Assembly: GCA_046048875.1 (NCBI GenBank)
Contig: JBJOFG010000010.1
Span: 102,170-166,169 of the forward strand
Length of the DNA stretch: 64,000 nt
Direction: 5' to 3'
Source of the DNA: CAIZGX01 sp046048875
GTDB lineage: Bacteria > Bacteroidota > Bacteroidia > Flavobacteriales_D > Sanyastnellaceae
In this document: positions 32,940-41,889 of the stretch, in pieces
How positions within the stretch are numbered: position 1 is the stretch's first letter
Layout: each line of letters starts with the position of its first letter
Notes under the pieces: generated by a model
Seen by the model: the letters and a program-made list of their open reading frames with translations, nothing else
Told to the model about the DNA's origin: nothing
The model's database searches: none
Made by a program: the position numbers and the translations under genes

Positions 32940-33668
32940 ATGTCCATTTCCAAGAACGAAATCAAACTAATTCGCTCCTTGCAACAGAAGAAATTCAGAA
33001 TGCAAGAGCAATTGTTCGTTGTGGAAGGAAGAAAGGCGGTGGAAGAGGCTTTAAATTTTGAAGAAAGAGTTGTAAAGGTCTTCACAACCGATGAAGATTT
33101 TTCGTTGAAGTTTCGCGTTCCGCTGATTCATTCGCGAGACATGGAGCAGATCTCAAGTCTTACGCAACCTCCCGGATACTTGGCTGTGTTGAAGCAAGAA
33201 TTTTCTGAGCTTTCAACAATTGCGGGAAAGACTTTTTGCATCGCCAATGCCATAGCAGACCCCGGGAATCTGGGGACACTTATTCGCACATGTGAATGGT
33301 TTGGGGTAGATGCTTTGTTGTTAGACGAAAATTGCGTAGACGTGTTCAATTCGAAAGTGGTTCAAGCGACGATGGGTAGTATTCTTCGATTGCCTATAGT
33401 GCTTTCCTCATCTAAAGACATTATTGATTTTTTCAGTTCGAAGGATATTGCCATTCTTGCCGCCGATTTAGACGGTACACCCATACAATCATTCAAAGCG
33501 CCGCAGGAGTGGGCGTTGGTAGTAGGAAGTGAAAGTCACGGCGTCTCGCAAGAGTTTGTTCAAGCTTCTTCAACACGTCTCACAATTCTTTCCTTAGGAA
33601 ATGCAGAAAGCCTCAATGCCTCTGTTGCTGGAGGAATAGCTATTTTTCAATTGAAAGTTAACGCGTAA
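32940..33668 (+). CDS. SpoU/TrmH-family RNA 2'-O-methyltransferase
   Basis: A 242-residue SPOUT methyltransferase. An N-terminal substrate-binding region (SKNEIKLIRSLQQKKFRMQEQLFVVEGRKAVEEAL) is followed by the SpoU domain with motif 1 IADPGNLGTLIRTCEWFG, motif 2 LVVGSESHGVS and motif 3 LSLGNAESLNASVAGGIAIF. The substrate is probably 23S rRNA or tRNA; which base cannot be told. It is followed directly, with no gap, by the convergent DUF4340 gene. Confidence 0.92.
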   Translation: MSISKNEIKLIRSLQQKKFRMQEQLFVVEGRKAVEEALNFEERVVKVFTTDEDFSLKFRVPLIHSRDMEQISSLTQPPGYLAVLKQEFSELSTIAGKTFCIANAIADPGNLGTLIRTCEWFGVDALLLDENCVDVFNSKVVQATMGSILRLPIVLSSSKDIIDFFSSKDIAILAADLDGTPIQSFKAPQEWALVVGSESHGVSQEFVQASSTRLTILSLGNAESLNASVAGGIAIFQLKVNA

Positions 33669-34706
33669 TTATCGGCCGTAAAAGCTTGCTGGTTGAAGCA
33701 ACGGTTCGAATACAAAGAACTGCGCAAGTCCGAGTTCATTCTCATCTGTTTTCGCCCAGAAATATTCGGGGTCGAATGGAGTCAGTTGTCCGGTTGCATC
33801 AGGAGTCAACTGCTTCGCCTTCTTCAAATACAAACTCAACGAGCGAATAGAACCACTTGAATTTTTAACGCGAAGAACAAAAGTCGGCGAAATGTTTTTT
33901 ATCGAGTCTGCAGCCGTTGGTTTCAATAAAGTGTTGTAAGATTCCAAATTCACTTTTTTCATGCGCTTCAATAAATCGAAGGCTCTCGCAGTGTCGAGTT
34001 GTGCATATGGAGTTAGCACTCCGTTGAGATAACGTTCGAATTTCAATTTGTTATTTCCTAAATAGGAAAGCTTGAAACTGCTTGCAGGATCGGTCATGTG
34101 AAGCACTTCAATTTCTGCAATGTCGTTGTTCGGATAGTAAAACACGCTGGTACTGCGCCATTCCATTTCTTCCGTGAAAAATCGTGGATTTAAAAAACCA
34201 GTGAATCCTTCAATGTGCGTGATGTAAGGGTCTTCACTTCGTCCGTCTTCTGGCGTTTCAAGCAGCATGATAGTGCCCATGTGGTCTTGTGTGTTCGGAC
34301 CAACGAAATAGGTTTTCAAAAGTTCATTGTTCTTTCCATAGACTTTCACTTCTTTGGCCGAGGTTGCCATAACACTCATCATGTTATCGCGCATTTTAGT
34401 GGGGACGTTTCCTCTTACACGTATATCGTGAAAACATTCCAGCAATAATTTAATCACATCTTTGCGCGCTGCGTATTTCTTATTAATGGTCCAATCTGTT
34501 GTTCCTTCTTTGCGTTCCAAGAGAGCAACATTTCCATTTCTGTCTTGGATCGTTACTTTAGAAATCGAAGCGGTGTCTTCAATGGAAAACTGCATGAACG
34601 GATTGTCACCGGTTGAATTCTTTTTGCTCAATTTCGGATAAAGAAAAACGGCAGCTCCTGCAAGTAGTAAAAACAATACAAGAAGAATGATATTCTTTTT
34701 TTTCAT
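33669..34706 (-). CDS. DUF4340 membrane-anchored protein, GldG partner
   Basis: A 345-residue protein, start MKKKNIILLVLFLLLAGAAVFLY, with one N-terminal membrane helix and a large extracytoplasmic part typical of DUF4340 (ISKVTIQDRNGNVALLERKEGTTDWTINKKYAARKD). The frame is open 14 codons upstream into gldG, but the ATG at 34706 directly after the gldG stop is better. DUF4340 proteins commonly sit beside GldG-like genes of ABC transporters, supporting a joint membrane complex. The exact role is unknown. Confidence 0.82.
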   Translation of the reverse strand: MKKKNIILLVLFLLLAGAAVFLYPKLSKKNSTGDNPFMQFSIEDTASISKVTIQDRNGNVALLERKEGTTDWTINKKYAARKDVIKLLLECFHDIRVRGNVPTKMRDNMMSVMATSAKEVKVYGKNNELLKTYFVGPNTQDHMGTIMLLETPEDGRSEDPYITHIEGFTGFLNPRFFTEEMEWRSTSVFYYPNNDIAEIEVLHMTDPASSFKLSYLGNNKLKFERYLNGVLTPYAQLDTARAFDLLKRMKKVNLESYNTLLKPTAADSIKNISPTFVLRVKNSSGSIRSLSLYLKKAKQLTPDATGQLTPFDPEYFWAKTDENELGLAQFFVFEPLLQPASFYGR

Positions 34707-34707
34707 C

Positions 34708-36447
34708 TTAGTTTTTCTTTGTCCAACGCTTCTTTCGTGAATACACAACTGCAGTTCCGAAAATGGCCAGCACGAACAGAGGTGAAGCGGTGTTCAACGT
34801 TTTCCAGTAGTTCTTCTCGGTAGAGATTTTGTCCTTGTCTAATTTTCGAACAAGAATGTTTCTTGATCGAACATCAATCAAACTTGCGTCGTCCAACAAG
34901 TAGTTCACGCAATTCAAAAGCAAGTCCTTGTTGTCATAAACCACGCGCTTGAATTGCTTACTGTAACCAAGCGGCAACGGATATTCTTTTCCGTTTTCAA
35001 CTTGAACTTCATTGTAGGCAATGTCGGCATCTGAGATGACAATCATGCGCGTTGGTTCGCTCGACGAGCGATAAGCAATTTCAGGAGATTTTCTTACGCT
35101 ATCCGGAAGGTAATCGTTAAAGGCCGATGGGAATGTTCCTTCCATTAAGATACCCATGATTTGATTAGGCTTGTTGTTGGCTTTGAAGTAGTCACCGGTC
35201 TCACGCAACAATTCAAGGTCAATACGAACAGGAGCTTTGAATTCTTTCGCTAAATCAGAAGAGAAAAGAAAAGGAATCTTTCGAATGTTCTTGCTCTGAT
35301 TCACGGTATCTATGGAACCTGCGAATTCGGTGAAGATGGGATCAAGGTTGGCCGCAATCGGATGTGAATGCTTTTCAGAAGTGAGGATAGGAGCGAAGTA
35401 GTTGCTTTTTTCCACATAGCTTCTCTGATTTCCCATTGGGCCGTTGTCTAAAATTATAGGCGCTCCTTGGAAGTCAATTACCATGTTTCTGTTCAAACGA
35501 ACGCCGTATTCATAAAGCATTTCATACAATCCATTTTCGTTCGATACCGCCATAGCTAATCCACCTGATTTAATGCTGTCTAAGTCCATGTGCAAAGCAT
35601 CCAACAGCCACAATACTTTTCCACCATTCATGACGAATTGGTCAATGAGGAAACGGTCTTTGTCTGGGATAACAGTGTCGGGTCCTGCAACGATGAGCAT
35701 GTCATATGCATTGGAGCGGTATTGAAATTCAGGAAGCTTATCGCTTAACGCATTTAACTTTCCGTTAATGGTTACAGGCTTCACATTGTAGTTGTCCTTT
35801 AACGTGTAGAGTAAATCTGCCATGTGAATGCGTGAGATTTCCTTATGGCCTTCCAACACGCCGATCAAAGGTTTGCGGTCGCGAAGAATTCTTCTGAAGC
35901 TGCTCGCCAATTCGTATTCCAAATTGTTCACAGAGAAGTTCACCATTTCAGGATCTGACAACGGCATTTCGCTGCGCATAAATTGAATCGGATATTCCTT
36001 GCCTTTGTACTCAACGATTGCTCCTGGCCAAATGATTTTATTGACTTCTGCTCCGTCTTGTTCGTAGGTGATGTTCGAGAACTTCAAGCCTTTTTCATCC
36101 AAGGCAGCGAAGATCTCTTGACGTTTTTTCTCGTCGGCTTCTTCATACGGATCAATGAATTCATATTCAATAAGTCCATCGCTTAGATTGTTGAACTCGG
36201 CCAAACGTTCTTCAACGGCTTGTTCCAATCGCTTATAATCTGCCGGAAATTCACCGTGCAGATAAACGCGAACATACACGGGCTCCTCCAAACTTTCGAG
36301 CATCTCAAGCGAAGTCTTCGAAAGTGAATTTCTTTTTTCTGCGGTAATGTCTAACTTGAAAAATACAACTGAGGAAAGAAGTGCAACAGCACATAAAATA
36401 CCTACAGTTAGAAAAAATTGAACCAGGTCGGAATTGCGTTTCTTCAT
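34708..36447 (-). CDS. gldG: gliding-motility ABC transporter auxiliary protein GldG
   Basis: A 579-residue membrane protein of the GldG family. The N-terminal helix (LVQFFLTVGILCAVALLSSVVFFKLDITAEKRNSLS) is followed by a periplasmic domain (VYVRVYLHGEFPADYKRLEQAVEERLAEF, IGVLEGHKEISRIHMADLLYTLKDNYNV, GKVLWLLDALHMDLDS). A C-terminal helix (TASPLFVLAIFGTAVVYSRKKRW) ends it. In Flavobacterium GldG works with the permease GldF and ATPase GldA. No gldF or gldA gene is in the window; upstream is wbqC. A CATTTTTG promoter-like box lies 5 nt before the ATG. Confidence 0.88.
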   Translation of the reverse strand: MKKRNSDLVQFFLTVGILCAVALLSSVVFFKLDITAEKRNSLSKTSLEMLESLEEPVYVRVYLHGEFPADYKRLEQAVEERLAEFNNLSDGLIEYEFIDPYEEADEKKRQEIFAALDEKGLKFSNITYEQDGAEVNKIIWPGAIVEYKGKEYPIQFMRSEMPLSDPEMVNFSVNNLEYELASSFRRILRDRKPLIGVLEGHKEISRIHMADLLYTLKDNYNVKPVTINGKLNALSDKLPEFQYRSNAYDMLIVAGPDTVIPDKDRFLIDQFVMNGGKVLWLLDALHMDLDSIKSGGLAMAVSNENGLYEMLYEYGVRLNRNMVIDFQGAPIILDNGPMGNQRSYVEKSNYFAPILTSEKHSHPIAANLDPIFTEFAGSIDTVNQSKNIRKIPFLFSSDLAKEFKAPVRIDLELLRETGDYFKANNKPNQIMGILMEGTFPSAFNDYLPDSVRKSPEIAYRSSSEPTRMIVISDADIAYNEVQVENGKEYPLPLGYSKQFKRVVYDNKDLLLNCVNYLLDDASLIDVRSRNILVRKLDKDKISTEKNYWKTLNTASPLFVLAIFGTAVVYSRKKRWTKKN

Positions 36448-36490
36448 CTATGCAAAAATGCAATGCTTTCCGCGAAAAACGAAACTAATT

Positions 36491-37123
36491 TCAGGAATTG
36501 TTAACATGCCCAAGAGACTTGTACGAGGTCTTTCCCAAATTGAAAATAGCATCGAGAATTGACAAATCTTTTTCGAATGGAAAACGGTCTGCAAATACCT
36601 GCGGATAGCTTTTCAATTCAACCGGTCTTGTCCCGCGCTGCTTCCATCTTTCAACTTCTAATTCTTTCACGAAGTGAATCTTTGGCTCCGCCAATCTTTC
36701 CTCCGGAATCTTTGATTCAATCAATCTTTCCTTCGGAATTGTGGGAAACCACCGACATGCCCACTCATGCGCACGCGCATTGAATTCGAACAAAAACTTT
36801 TCTTCCTTCAAAAATAAAATTTCCAATTCGTGTTCTACGAAGTCGTACATCGCCGAATTGCCGTAGGCGCTGCGAATGGCTTGCAGCATTTTCTTTCCAT
36901 TGTATTCTGGGCTTATTCGAATGTCTCGCAGCAACGTTCTTTCTCCACCTGTCGATTCAACTGGAACAGTTAATGTTTGAACACCATTTCCAGTAAGAAT
37001 ATCGAATCGATTGCGATACGTCTGCTTCTGAAAGTATTCGTCGTCGTTAAACGTAAAATTAATTTCAGCATACAACACGTACCAACTGATTGGAGCGAAA
37101 CAGCAAAGCGGAAGAGAAGTCAT
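36491..37123 (-). CDS. WbqC-like family protein
   Basis: A 210-residue cytoplasmic protein of the WbqC family, named from O-antigen clusters but of unknown chemistry. Characteristic features: CFAPISWYVLY near the N-terminus, FQKQTYRNRFDILTGNGVQTLTVPVE, and DIRISPEYNGKKMLQAIRSAYGNSAMYDFVEHEL. A tandem 10-residue duplication (IPKERLIESK / IPEERLAEPK, 36675-36734) interrupts the C-terminal third and looks like a recent repeat insertion. It is the last gene of the parA-parB-DUF5683-dapB-lepB-wbqC operon. Confidence 0.85.
   Translation of the reverse strand: MTSLPLCCFAPISWYVLYAEINFTFNDDEYFQKQTYRNRFDILTGNGVQTLTVPVESTGGERTLLRDIRISPEYNGKKMLQAIRSAYGNSAMYDFVEHELEILFLKEEKFLFEFNARAHEWACRWFPTIPKERLIESKIPEERLAEPKIHFVKELEVERWKQRGTRPVELKSYPQVFADRFPFEKDLSILDAIFNLGKTSYKSLGHVNNS
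36675..36734 (-). repeat. 30-bp tandem duplication within wbqC
   Basis: Two 30-bp units, 24 of 30 positions equal. Each contains a triloop-type palindrome (TTCC-TTC-GGAA or TTCC-TCC-GGAA as seen on the plus strand) next to AATCTTTCC and ATCAAT, similar to the units of the micro-hairpin array at 26249. Confidence 0.6.
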
Positions 37124-37129
37124 GAACGA

Positions 37130-38785
37130 TTAGTCGACCAAGTGGAAAATACGATCCCAACGAATCTTGTTGCTTCCGTGATAGTCCATATTTTCTTTCG
37201 AGAACCAAGTGAATACCGCTTTACCAACAATATGGTCTTCCGGAACAAATCCCCAGAAGCGGCTGTCGGCACTGTGGTGACGATTGTCTCCCATCATGAA
37301 GTAATAGTTCTGCTTGAACGTGTACGTCGCGGCTTCTTGTCCGTTGATGAAAATCTTCCCGTCTTTTTCTTGAATTGAATTTCCTTCATACGCACCAATC
37401 ACTCTACCGTAACGAACGAACGCATCGTGCGACATTTCAATGGTCATTCCTTCTGCCGGAATAGTCAACGGTCCGAAGCGATCGCTGGTCCATTCGCTGA
37501 ACGGATAATCTGCAGAGTTCGGATAAATTGAAAGAGAGTGGTCAGAAGTTGTGTCTTGAAATTGGACAACAGCAGGGAAATCGCTTGACATGCCGCGCAT
37601 CTTATTTGCTTCGTCGGCAGTTAATGGAACGAGCAATAAATTCCCATCTTGATTAGCCATTTGAATTTCGCTATTCAACTTTCCAAACTCACGTTGAAGT
37701 TTTGAAATGGCAGAAGGAGAAGAAACTGAAATCAAATGGTTCCACATCATGCCCACTTTGTTTTCAATTGCAGATCCATTGATGAAAACCTGTCCGTCGC
37801 GCACTTCTAGTGTTTCCCAAGGTAGACCAATGCAACGCTTGATGTACATTTCTTTTTTATCAAGCGGACGGTGGCGGGTTCCTCCAATTTTCAAATTGCC
37901 ACGTCCGCCTGGTGTGTTTTCGCGACAAGATTTACAGATAAGTTTTTCATTGAAATTGTTGCGAGCCATTGCGTCATATTTCGCTTTGTCAGCAAGGTAA
38001 ACATCGACATTTCCACCAGATAACGTAATGGCTTCATTACGCAGCAACTCGTAGTAATTGTGTCCAACGTAATAAGGGTCAATCAGCACGGTGTCTCCAT
38101 TCGGGAAGTTGAATACCACGGGGTCAAAGCGTTCGACTTTTCCAAATCCAGGCGTGCGCATGTAGGGAAGACTGAACCATTCGACATAACTGTTGGTAAG
38201 TCCGCCAGGAATGGCATTGTGGAAAAATGGAATTGAAACCGGAGTCATCGGCAAGCGCGTTCCATATGTGAATTTGTCTACGAATAAATAATCGCCCACC
38301 TTCATGCTCGCTTCCATGGAAGGAGTAGGGATGGTGAAGGCTTCAAACGTGAATGAACGAATAATGCTTGCAGCAACAACCGCAAATAAAATAGCTTCTC
38401 CCCATTCACGTCCCCAACTTTTCTTTTTGTCTTTCCAGTTGCGCGGACCAACGTATTTTTCTTCTTTCTTGTTGAAGGCCAATTCGAAAAGCGCATACCA
38501 TGGCAAAGCACCGAATTTCCATTGGTTTCCGGTTGAACGTTGATTGAATACAATTCCAACTTCAACATTTACAATAACCAACATGATTAGGTTTACGCCC
38601 GGCACCAATAGCAACAAGAACCAATACCAAGGTCTTCCAATGATTTTTAACATAGGAAGAAAATGTAGAATTGGAATGAATCCGGGAAGCTTAAAAGACA
38701 ATCCGCTTCGCTTCATTAAAGCGGGAGTGGTAGCGCATTGAATAGCGAGTAACAACAGAAGTAATATCCAAGGAATAAGATTCAT
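37130..38785 (-). CDS. lepB: signal peptidase I, long Bacteroidota form
   Basis: Membrane protease that removes signal peptides. The 551-residue product is much longer than the ~320-residue enterobacterial enzyme. Residues 1-80 are an extra N-terminal membrane module with two to three hydrophobic helices. A third helix (~130-150) precedes the catalytic Ser156 in IPTPSMEASM, and the general base is Lys316 in YIKRCIG. The GDNRHHSADSRFWGFV box is near the C-terminus. Between Ser and Lys there is an insert with a CKSC pair (Cys284, Cys287). A second long insert (~340-470) precedes the GDN box. It is 24 nt after dapB in the operon. Confidence 0.93.
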   Translation of the reverse strand: MNLIPWILLLLLLAIQCATTPALMKRSGLSFKLPGFIPILHFLPMLKIIGRPWYWFLLLLVPGVNLIMLVIVNVEVGIVFNQRSTGNQWKFGALPWYALFELAFNKKEEKYVGPRNWKDKKKSWGREWGEAILFAVVAASIIRSFTFEAFTIPTPSMEASMKVGDYLFVDKFTYGTRLPMTPVSIPFFHNAIPGGLTNSYVEWFSLPYMRTPGFGKVERFDPVVFNFPNGDTVLIDPYYVGHNYYELLRNEAITLSGGNVDVYLADKAKYDAMARNNFNEKLICKSCRENTPGGRGNLKIGGTRHRPLDKKEMYIKRCIGLPWETLEVRDGQVFINGSAIENKVGMMWNHLISVSSPSAISKLQREFGKLNSEIQMANQDGNLLLVPLTADEANKMRGMSSDFPAVVQFQDTTSDHSLSIYPNSADYPFSEWTSDRFGPLTIPAEGMTIEMSHDAFVRYGRVIGAYEGNSIQEKDGKIFINGQEAATYTFKQNYYFMMGDNRHHSADSRFWGFVPEDHIVGKAVFTWFSKENMDYHGSNKIRWDRIFHLVD

Positions 38786-38809
38786 TTTCTTTTTATTAGT
38801 TGGGCGAAG

Positions 38810-39586
38810 TTACAAATTCAGAACATCTTTCATGGTATACACACCAGACTTTCCATGCAGAAACTCGGCAGCGCGAATAGCGCCAGCCGCAAATCCTTTT
38901 CTGTTGTGTGCTTCGTGTTTCAATTCGATGGTATCAATTTCGCTTGTGTAGCGAATCGTGTGCGTTCCCGGAACATCCGGTAAACGCAGCGCTGAAATGT
39001 TCAGCTCACTGAGTATATCTTCCCCTCTCTTCCCTTCTCTTGCCTTTTCTTCTCCTATCTTTCCCTCTTTTAACTTTTCTTGTCCATTCTCCTCGTCCAA
39101 CGTCCATGAATTGAGTTTTGGGATGTTCTCCAAAATTCCTTCAGCAAGCGTAATAGCCGTTCCGCTCGGTTTGTCGAGTTTAGCGGTGTGATGAATTTCT
39201 TCAATGCTCGCTGTGTACTCTGGGAATTTAGACATCACACGAGCCAATTCTTTATTTAGGTGGAAAGTGATTTGAACACCTATACTAAAATTCGTAGCAG
39301 CCAATAATGCGTTTGATGAATTCATTTTGGAAACGACTTCGTCGTAACGATCGTACCAAGCCGTAGTTCCCACCACAACAGGAAGATTTGCTTCAAAACA
39401 CAAGGCGATATTTTTTGAACATTGTTCTGGCGTGCTGAATTCAATGGCCACATCGGCCTCGGAAAGTGCTTCAACAGTGGCTAGATTTTCTGAATTGAAT
39501 TTCCCAGCACACGTGTGTCCGTATTCGGAAAGCAAAGTTTCAATGGCTTTGCCCATCTTTCCGTATCCCAACAATGCAATTTTCAT
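38810..39586 (-). CDS. dapB: 4-hydroxy-tetrahydrodipicolinate reductase with repeat-derived insert
   Basis: NAD(P)H-dependent step of lysine and diaminopimelate synthesis. The 258-residue product has the nucleotide fold LLGYGKMGKAIE, VVVGTTAWYD, and the catalytic EIHHTAKLDKPSGTAI. The C-terminal part has VPGTHTIRYTSEIDTIELKHEAHNRKGFAAGAIRAAEFL. A charged insert of ~25 residues (NGQEKLKEGKIGEEKAREGK and a few more) falls in a loop around residues 168-196 and is encoded by a tandem purine decamer. The start overlaps the DUF5683 stop by one nucleotide (TAATG). Confidence 0.94.
   Translation of the reverse strand: MKIALLGYGKMGKAIETLLSEYGHTCAGKFNSENLATVEALSEADVAIEFSTPEQCSKNIALCFEANLPVVVGTTAWYDRYDEVVSKMNSSNALLAATNFSIGVQITFHLNKELARVMSKFPEYTASIEEIHHTAKLDKPSGTAITLAEGILENIPKLNSWTLDEENGQEKLKEGKIGEEKAREGKRGEDILSELNISALRLPDVPGTHTIRYTSEIDTIELKHEAHNRKGFAAGAIRAAEFLHGKSGVYTMKDVLNL
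39018..39087 (-). repeat. purine-rich ~10-bp tandem repeat inside dapB
   Basis: Minus-strand units GTTAAAAGAG, GGAAAGATAG, GAGAAGAAAAG, GCAAGAGAAG, GGAAGAGAGG, GGAAGATA, read in frame as Lys/Glu/Gly-rich peptide. The longest of four members of this repeat family in the window. Confidence 0.65.
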
Positions 39587-40137
39587 TAGTGAAGATTTAA
39601 AGTGAATTGAAGTCCAGTGAAACGAGGAGAAACAACAGGGGTATATCTCAGCGATAGATTCGGACTGACATCGAATGAAAACAAGTGCGCATCGACATTG
39701 GCGTCAATAATTTGAAGTGCATAAACACCAAGGAAGCTCATGTAGCTAATGTCGACAAGCTTTTTGTAGAAAAGCTGATTAGCGTCGAGCTGATTGCTTG
39801 ATAGCCCTTCGGCTTCACCACTGGGATTAGTCGAAAGATCGGTGTCATTAAAAGCGATGTATGCGTTTTTCCAATAGCGGTAGTTCTTGGTATTGTCTGC
39901 GATGAAGTAAACACAGGTTCCAAGGCCTGCATAAACGATCGGTGCTTTCCAATATTTACGGTTGTAAATCTGTCCACTTCCTGGAATAACGGCAGAGTAG
40001 ATGGTGGCTTTCAAAGGGCTGTGCGGTTGGTTCCATTTCAATTGAAATTTGGAACTATCAGAAACAGCGACAGCATTGCTTTGGGCAATGCTGTTCAATG
40101 CAATGAGCATAAGAAGTGCGATGAACGCGTGCTTCAT
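39586..40137 (-). CDS. DUF5683 exported protein
   Basis: A 183-residue protein with a signal peptide (MKHAFIALLMLIALNSIAQ). The conserved block KATIYSAVIPGSGQIYNRKYWKAPIVYAGLGTCVYF identifies DUF5683, a family found in the parAB-dapB neighbourhood of Bacteroidota. Function unknown; hydrophobic stretches suggest membrane association. It is in operon with parB (5 nt gap) and dapB (1 nt overlap). Confidence 0.82.
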   Translation of the reverse strand: MKHAFIALLMLIALNSIAQSNAVAVSDSSKFQLKWNQPHSPLKATIYSAVIPGSGQIYNRKYWKAPIVYAGLGTCVYFIADNTKNYRYWKNAYIAFNDTDLSTNPSGEAEGLSSNQLDANQLFYKKLVDISYMSFLGVYALQIIDANVDAHLFSFDVSPNLSLRYTPVVSPRFTGLQFTLNLH

Positions 40138-40142
40138 ACGTA

Positions 40143-41054
40143 TTAGTTGAGTCCGAGCATCGAAATGATACGCTCTAAATCGTCGTCTGTCGTGAAAGGT
40201 ATTTCAACCTTACCAACACCGCCTTCGTTGCGAGTCACTTTTGCTTTCTTTCCGAAACGAAGTTTCAAATCGGCTTGCATTTTTTGAACTTCAAGCGGCA
40301 TGAGGTTCGTTTTCGAAGTGAACAACTTAGGAGCGTCGTCTTCCTTCACCAACTCTTCAACCTTGCGAACACTTAAATCTTTTTCAAGAATTAATTTGAA
40401 AATCTTCAGTTGCTTGCTTTCTGGTTCAGCGTTGATTAACGCGCGTGCATGTCCCATGCTAATGCGCTTTTCAATAATACCCAATTGAATTTCTGGTGGA
40501 AGGCGAAGCAAACGAACGTAGTTGGTAACCGTTGTTCTGTCTTTACCCACGCGGTCTGCAAGTTTATCTGTAGTTAAACTGCACTCTTCCATTAAGCGTT
40601 TGTAGCTAATGGCAATCTCGAGTGCGTTCAGATTTTCACGTTGAATGTTTTCCACCAACGCCATTTCCAACATACCCTGATCGTCTGCTTCTCGAATGTA
40701 TACGGGAACCTCTGTGAGGTTAGCCATCTGACTTGCGCGGAAACGACGTTCACCGGAAATGATTTGATATTTCTGTGAAGAAACTTTACGAACAGTAATC
40801 GGCTGAATCAAACCGAGCTCACCAATGCTAGTGGCCAATTCAATCAATGCGTCGTTGTTGAAGTCCTTACGCGGTTGGTAAGGGTTCGCTTCAATTTGTG
40901 AAATGTTCAATAAGGTAATTGGGCCAGCCACGTGTCCAACTTCTTTCTCTCCGGTTGGTGGCGCCGCTTGTGAAACGAGTTCACTTTTTAATGAAGCAGG
41001 TGAGTGCTCTAACAGAGCGCTTAATCCTCTTCCTAATGCTTGTTTCTTACTCAT
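40143..41054 (-). CDS. parB: chromosome partitioning protein ParB
   Basis: A CTP-hydrolysing clamp that binds parS and organises the origin region. The 303-residue product begins MSKKQALGRGLSALLEHS as chromosomal ParB proteins do. The ParB/Sulfiredoxin domain (ISQIEANPYQPRKDFNNDALIELATSI, with GERRFRAS in the CTP site) is followed by the HTH (LTTDKLADRVGKDRTTVTNYVRLLRLP ... ISMGHARALI). The start overlaps parA by 8 nt. Confidence 0.95.
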   Translation of the reverse strand: MSKKQALGRGLSALLEHSPASLKSELVSQAAPPTGEKEVGHVAGPITLLNISQIEANPYQPRKDFNNDALIELATSIGELGLIQPITVRKVSSQKYQIISGERRFRASQMANLTEVPVYIREADDQGMLEMALVENIQRENLNALEIAISYKRLMEECSLTTDKLADRVGKDRTTVTNYVRLLRLPPEIQLGIIEKRISMGHARALINAEPESKQLKIFKLILEKDLSVRKVEELVKEDDAPKLFTSKTNLMPLEVQKMQADLKLRFGKKAKVTRNEGGVGKVEIPFTTDDDLERIISMLGLN

Positions 41055-41859
41055 GATCTACTGGAATGTATTTTTCGTCGCCACTCATCTTCGTCAAATT
41101 GTTTTTTTGAAGAAGCTCACGCGCCATATTCAAATAGTTCACCGCTCCCTTACACGAGGCGTCATGCATAATCACCGTTTGACCAAAGCTAGGCGCTTCT
41201 CCCAATGTAGTGTTGCGGTGAATTAAAGTGTCGAATACCATGTCTTGGAAGTGCATGCGCACCTCTTCAACCACTTGATTGCTCAAGCGCAGACGGGTAT
41301 CGTACATCGTTAACAGAATACCTTCAATGGTTAATTCTGTGTTTAGTTTTTGTTGAACGATCTTAATGGTGTTCAATAATTTTCCTAATCCTTCTAACGC
41401 GAAGTATTCGCATTGAACAGGCACTATCACGCTTGCAGATGCTGCCAAAGCGTTCACCGTTACCAAACCTAAAGAAGGAGAACAATCTATAATAATGAAG
41501 TCGTAATCGTCTTTAATCTTATTCAAAGAGCCACGAAGCATATACTCGCGGCTAGGCATATTGATCAATTCAATTTCAGCACCTACTAAGTCAATGTGGG
41601 CTGGAAGTAAATCCAGATTTGGACTTTCTGTGGTGATAATGATATCGCGCGGATCAACGTCGTTGATCAAGCATTCATAAACACTGGTCTTTACCGTGTT
41701 TGGATCAATACCAACGCCACTGGTTGCATTTGCTTGAGGGTCGGCATCCACCAAAAGCGTTTTGAATTCCAAAACACCCAATGCTGCCGCAAGGTTAATG
41801 GCTGTTGTTGTTTTTCCAACGCCTCCTTTTTGATTCGCAACGGTAATTATTTTTCCCAT
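41047..41859 (-). CDS. parA: chromosome partitioning ATPase ParA
   Basis: Walker-type ATPase that segregates ParB-bound origins. The 270-residue product starts MGKIITVANQKGGVGKTT with the deviant Walker A (Lys11 and Lys16). LLVDADPQANATSGVG and IIIDCSPSLGLVTVNAL follow. It is the first gene of the operon running to wbqC. Two ParB-half-site-like repeats lie in its leader at 41890-41908, which would allow ParB feedback. Confidence 0.96.
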   Translation of the reverse strand: MGKIITVANQKGGVGKTTTAINLAAALGVLEFKTLLVDADPQANATSGVGIDPNTVKTSVYECLINDVDPRDIIITTESPNLDLLPAHIDLVGAEIELINMPSREYMLRGSLNKIKDDYDFIIIDCSPSLGLVTVNALAASASVIVPVQCEYFALEGLGKLLNTIKIVQQKLNTELTIEGILLTMYDTRLRLSNQVVEEVRMHFQDMVFDTLIHRNTTLGEAPSFGQTVIMHDASCKGAVNYLNMARELLQKNNLTKMSGDEKYIPVDHE

Positions 41860-41889
41860 GATATCAGGGTTTTAATAGTTCTTTTTACT

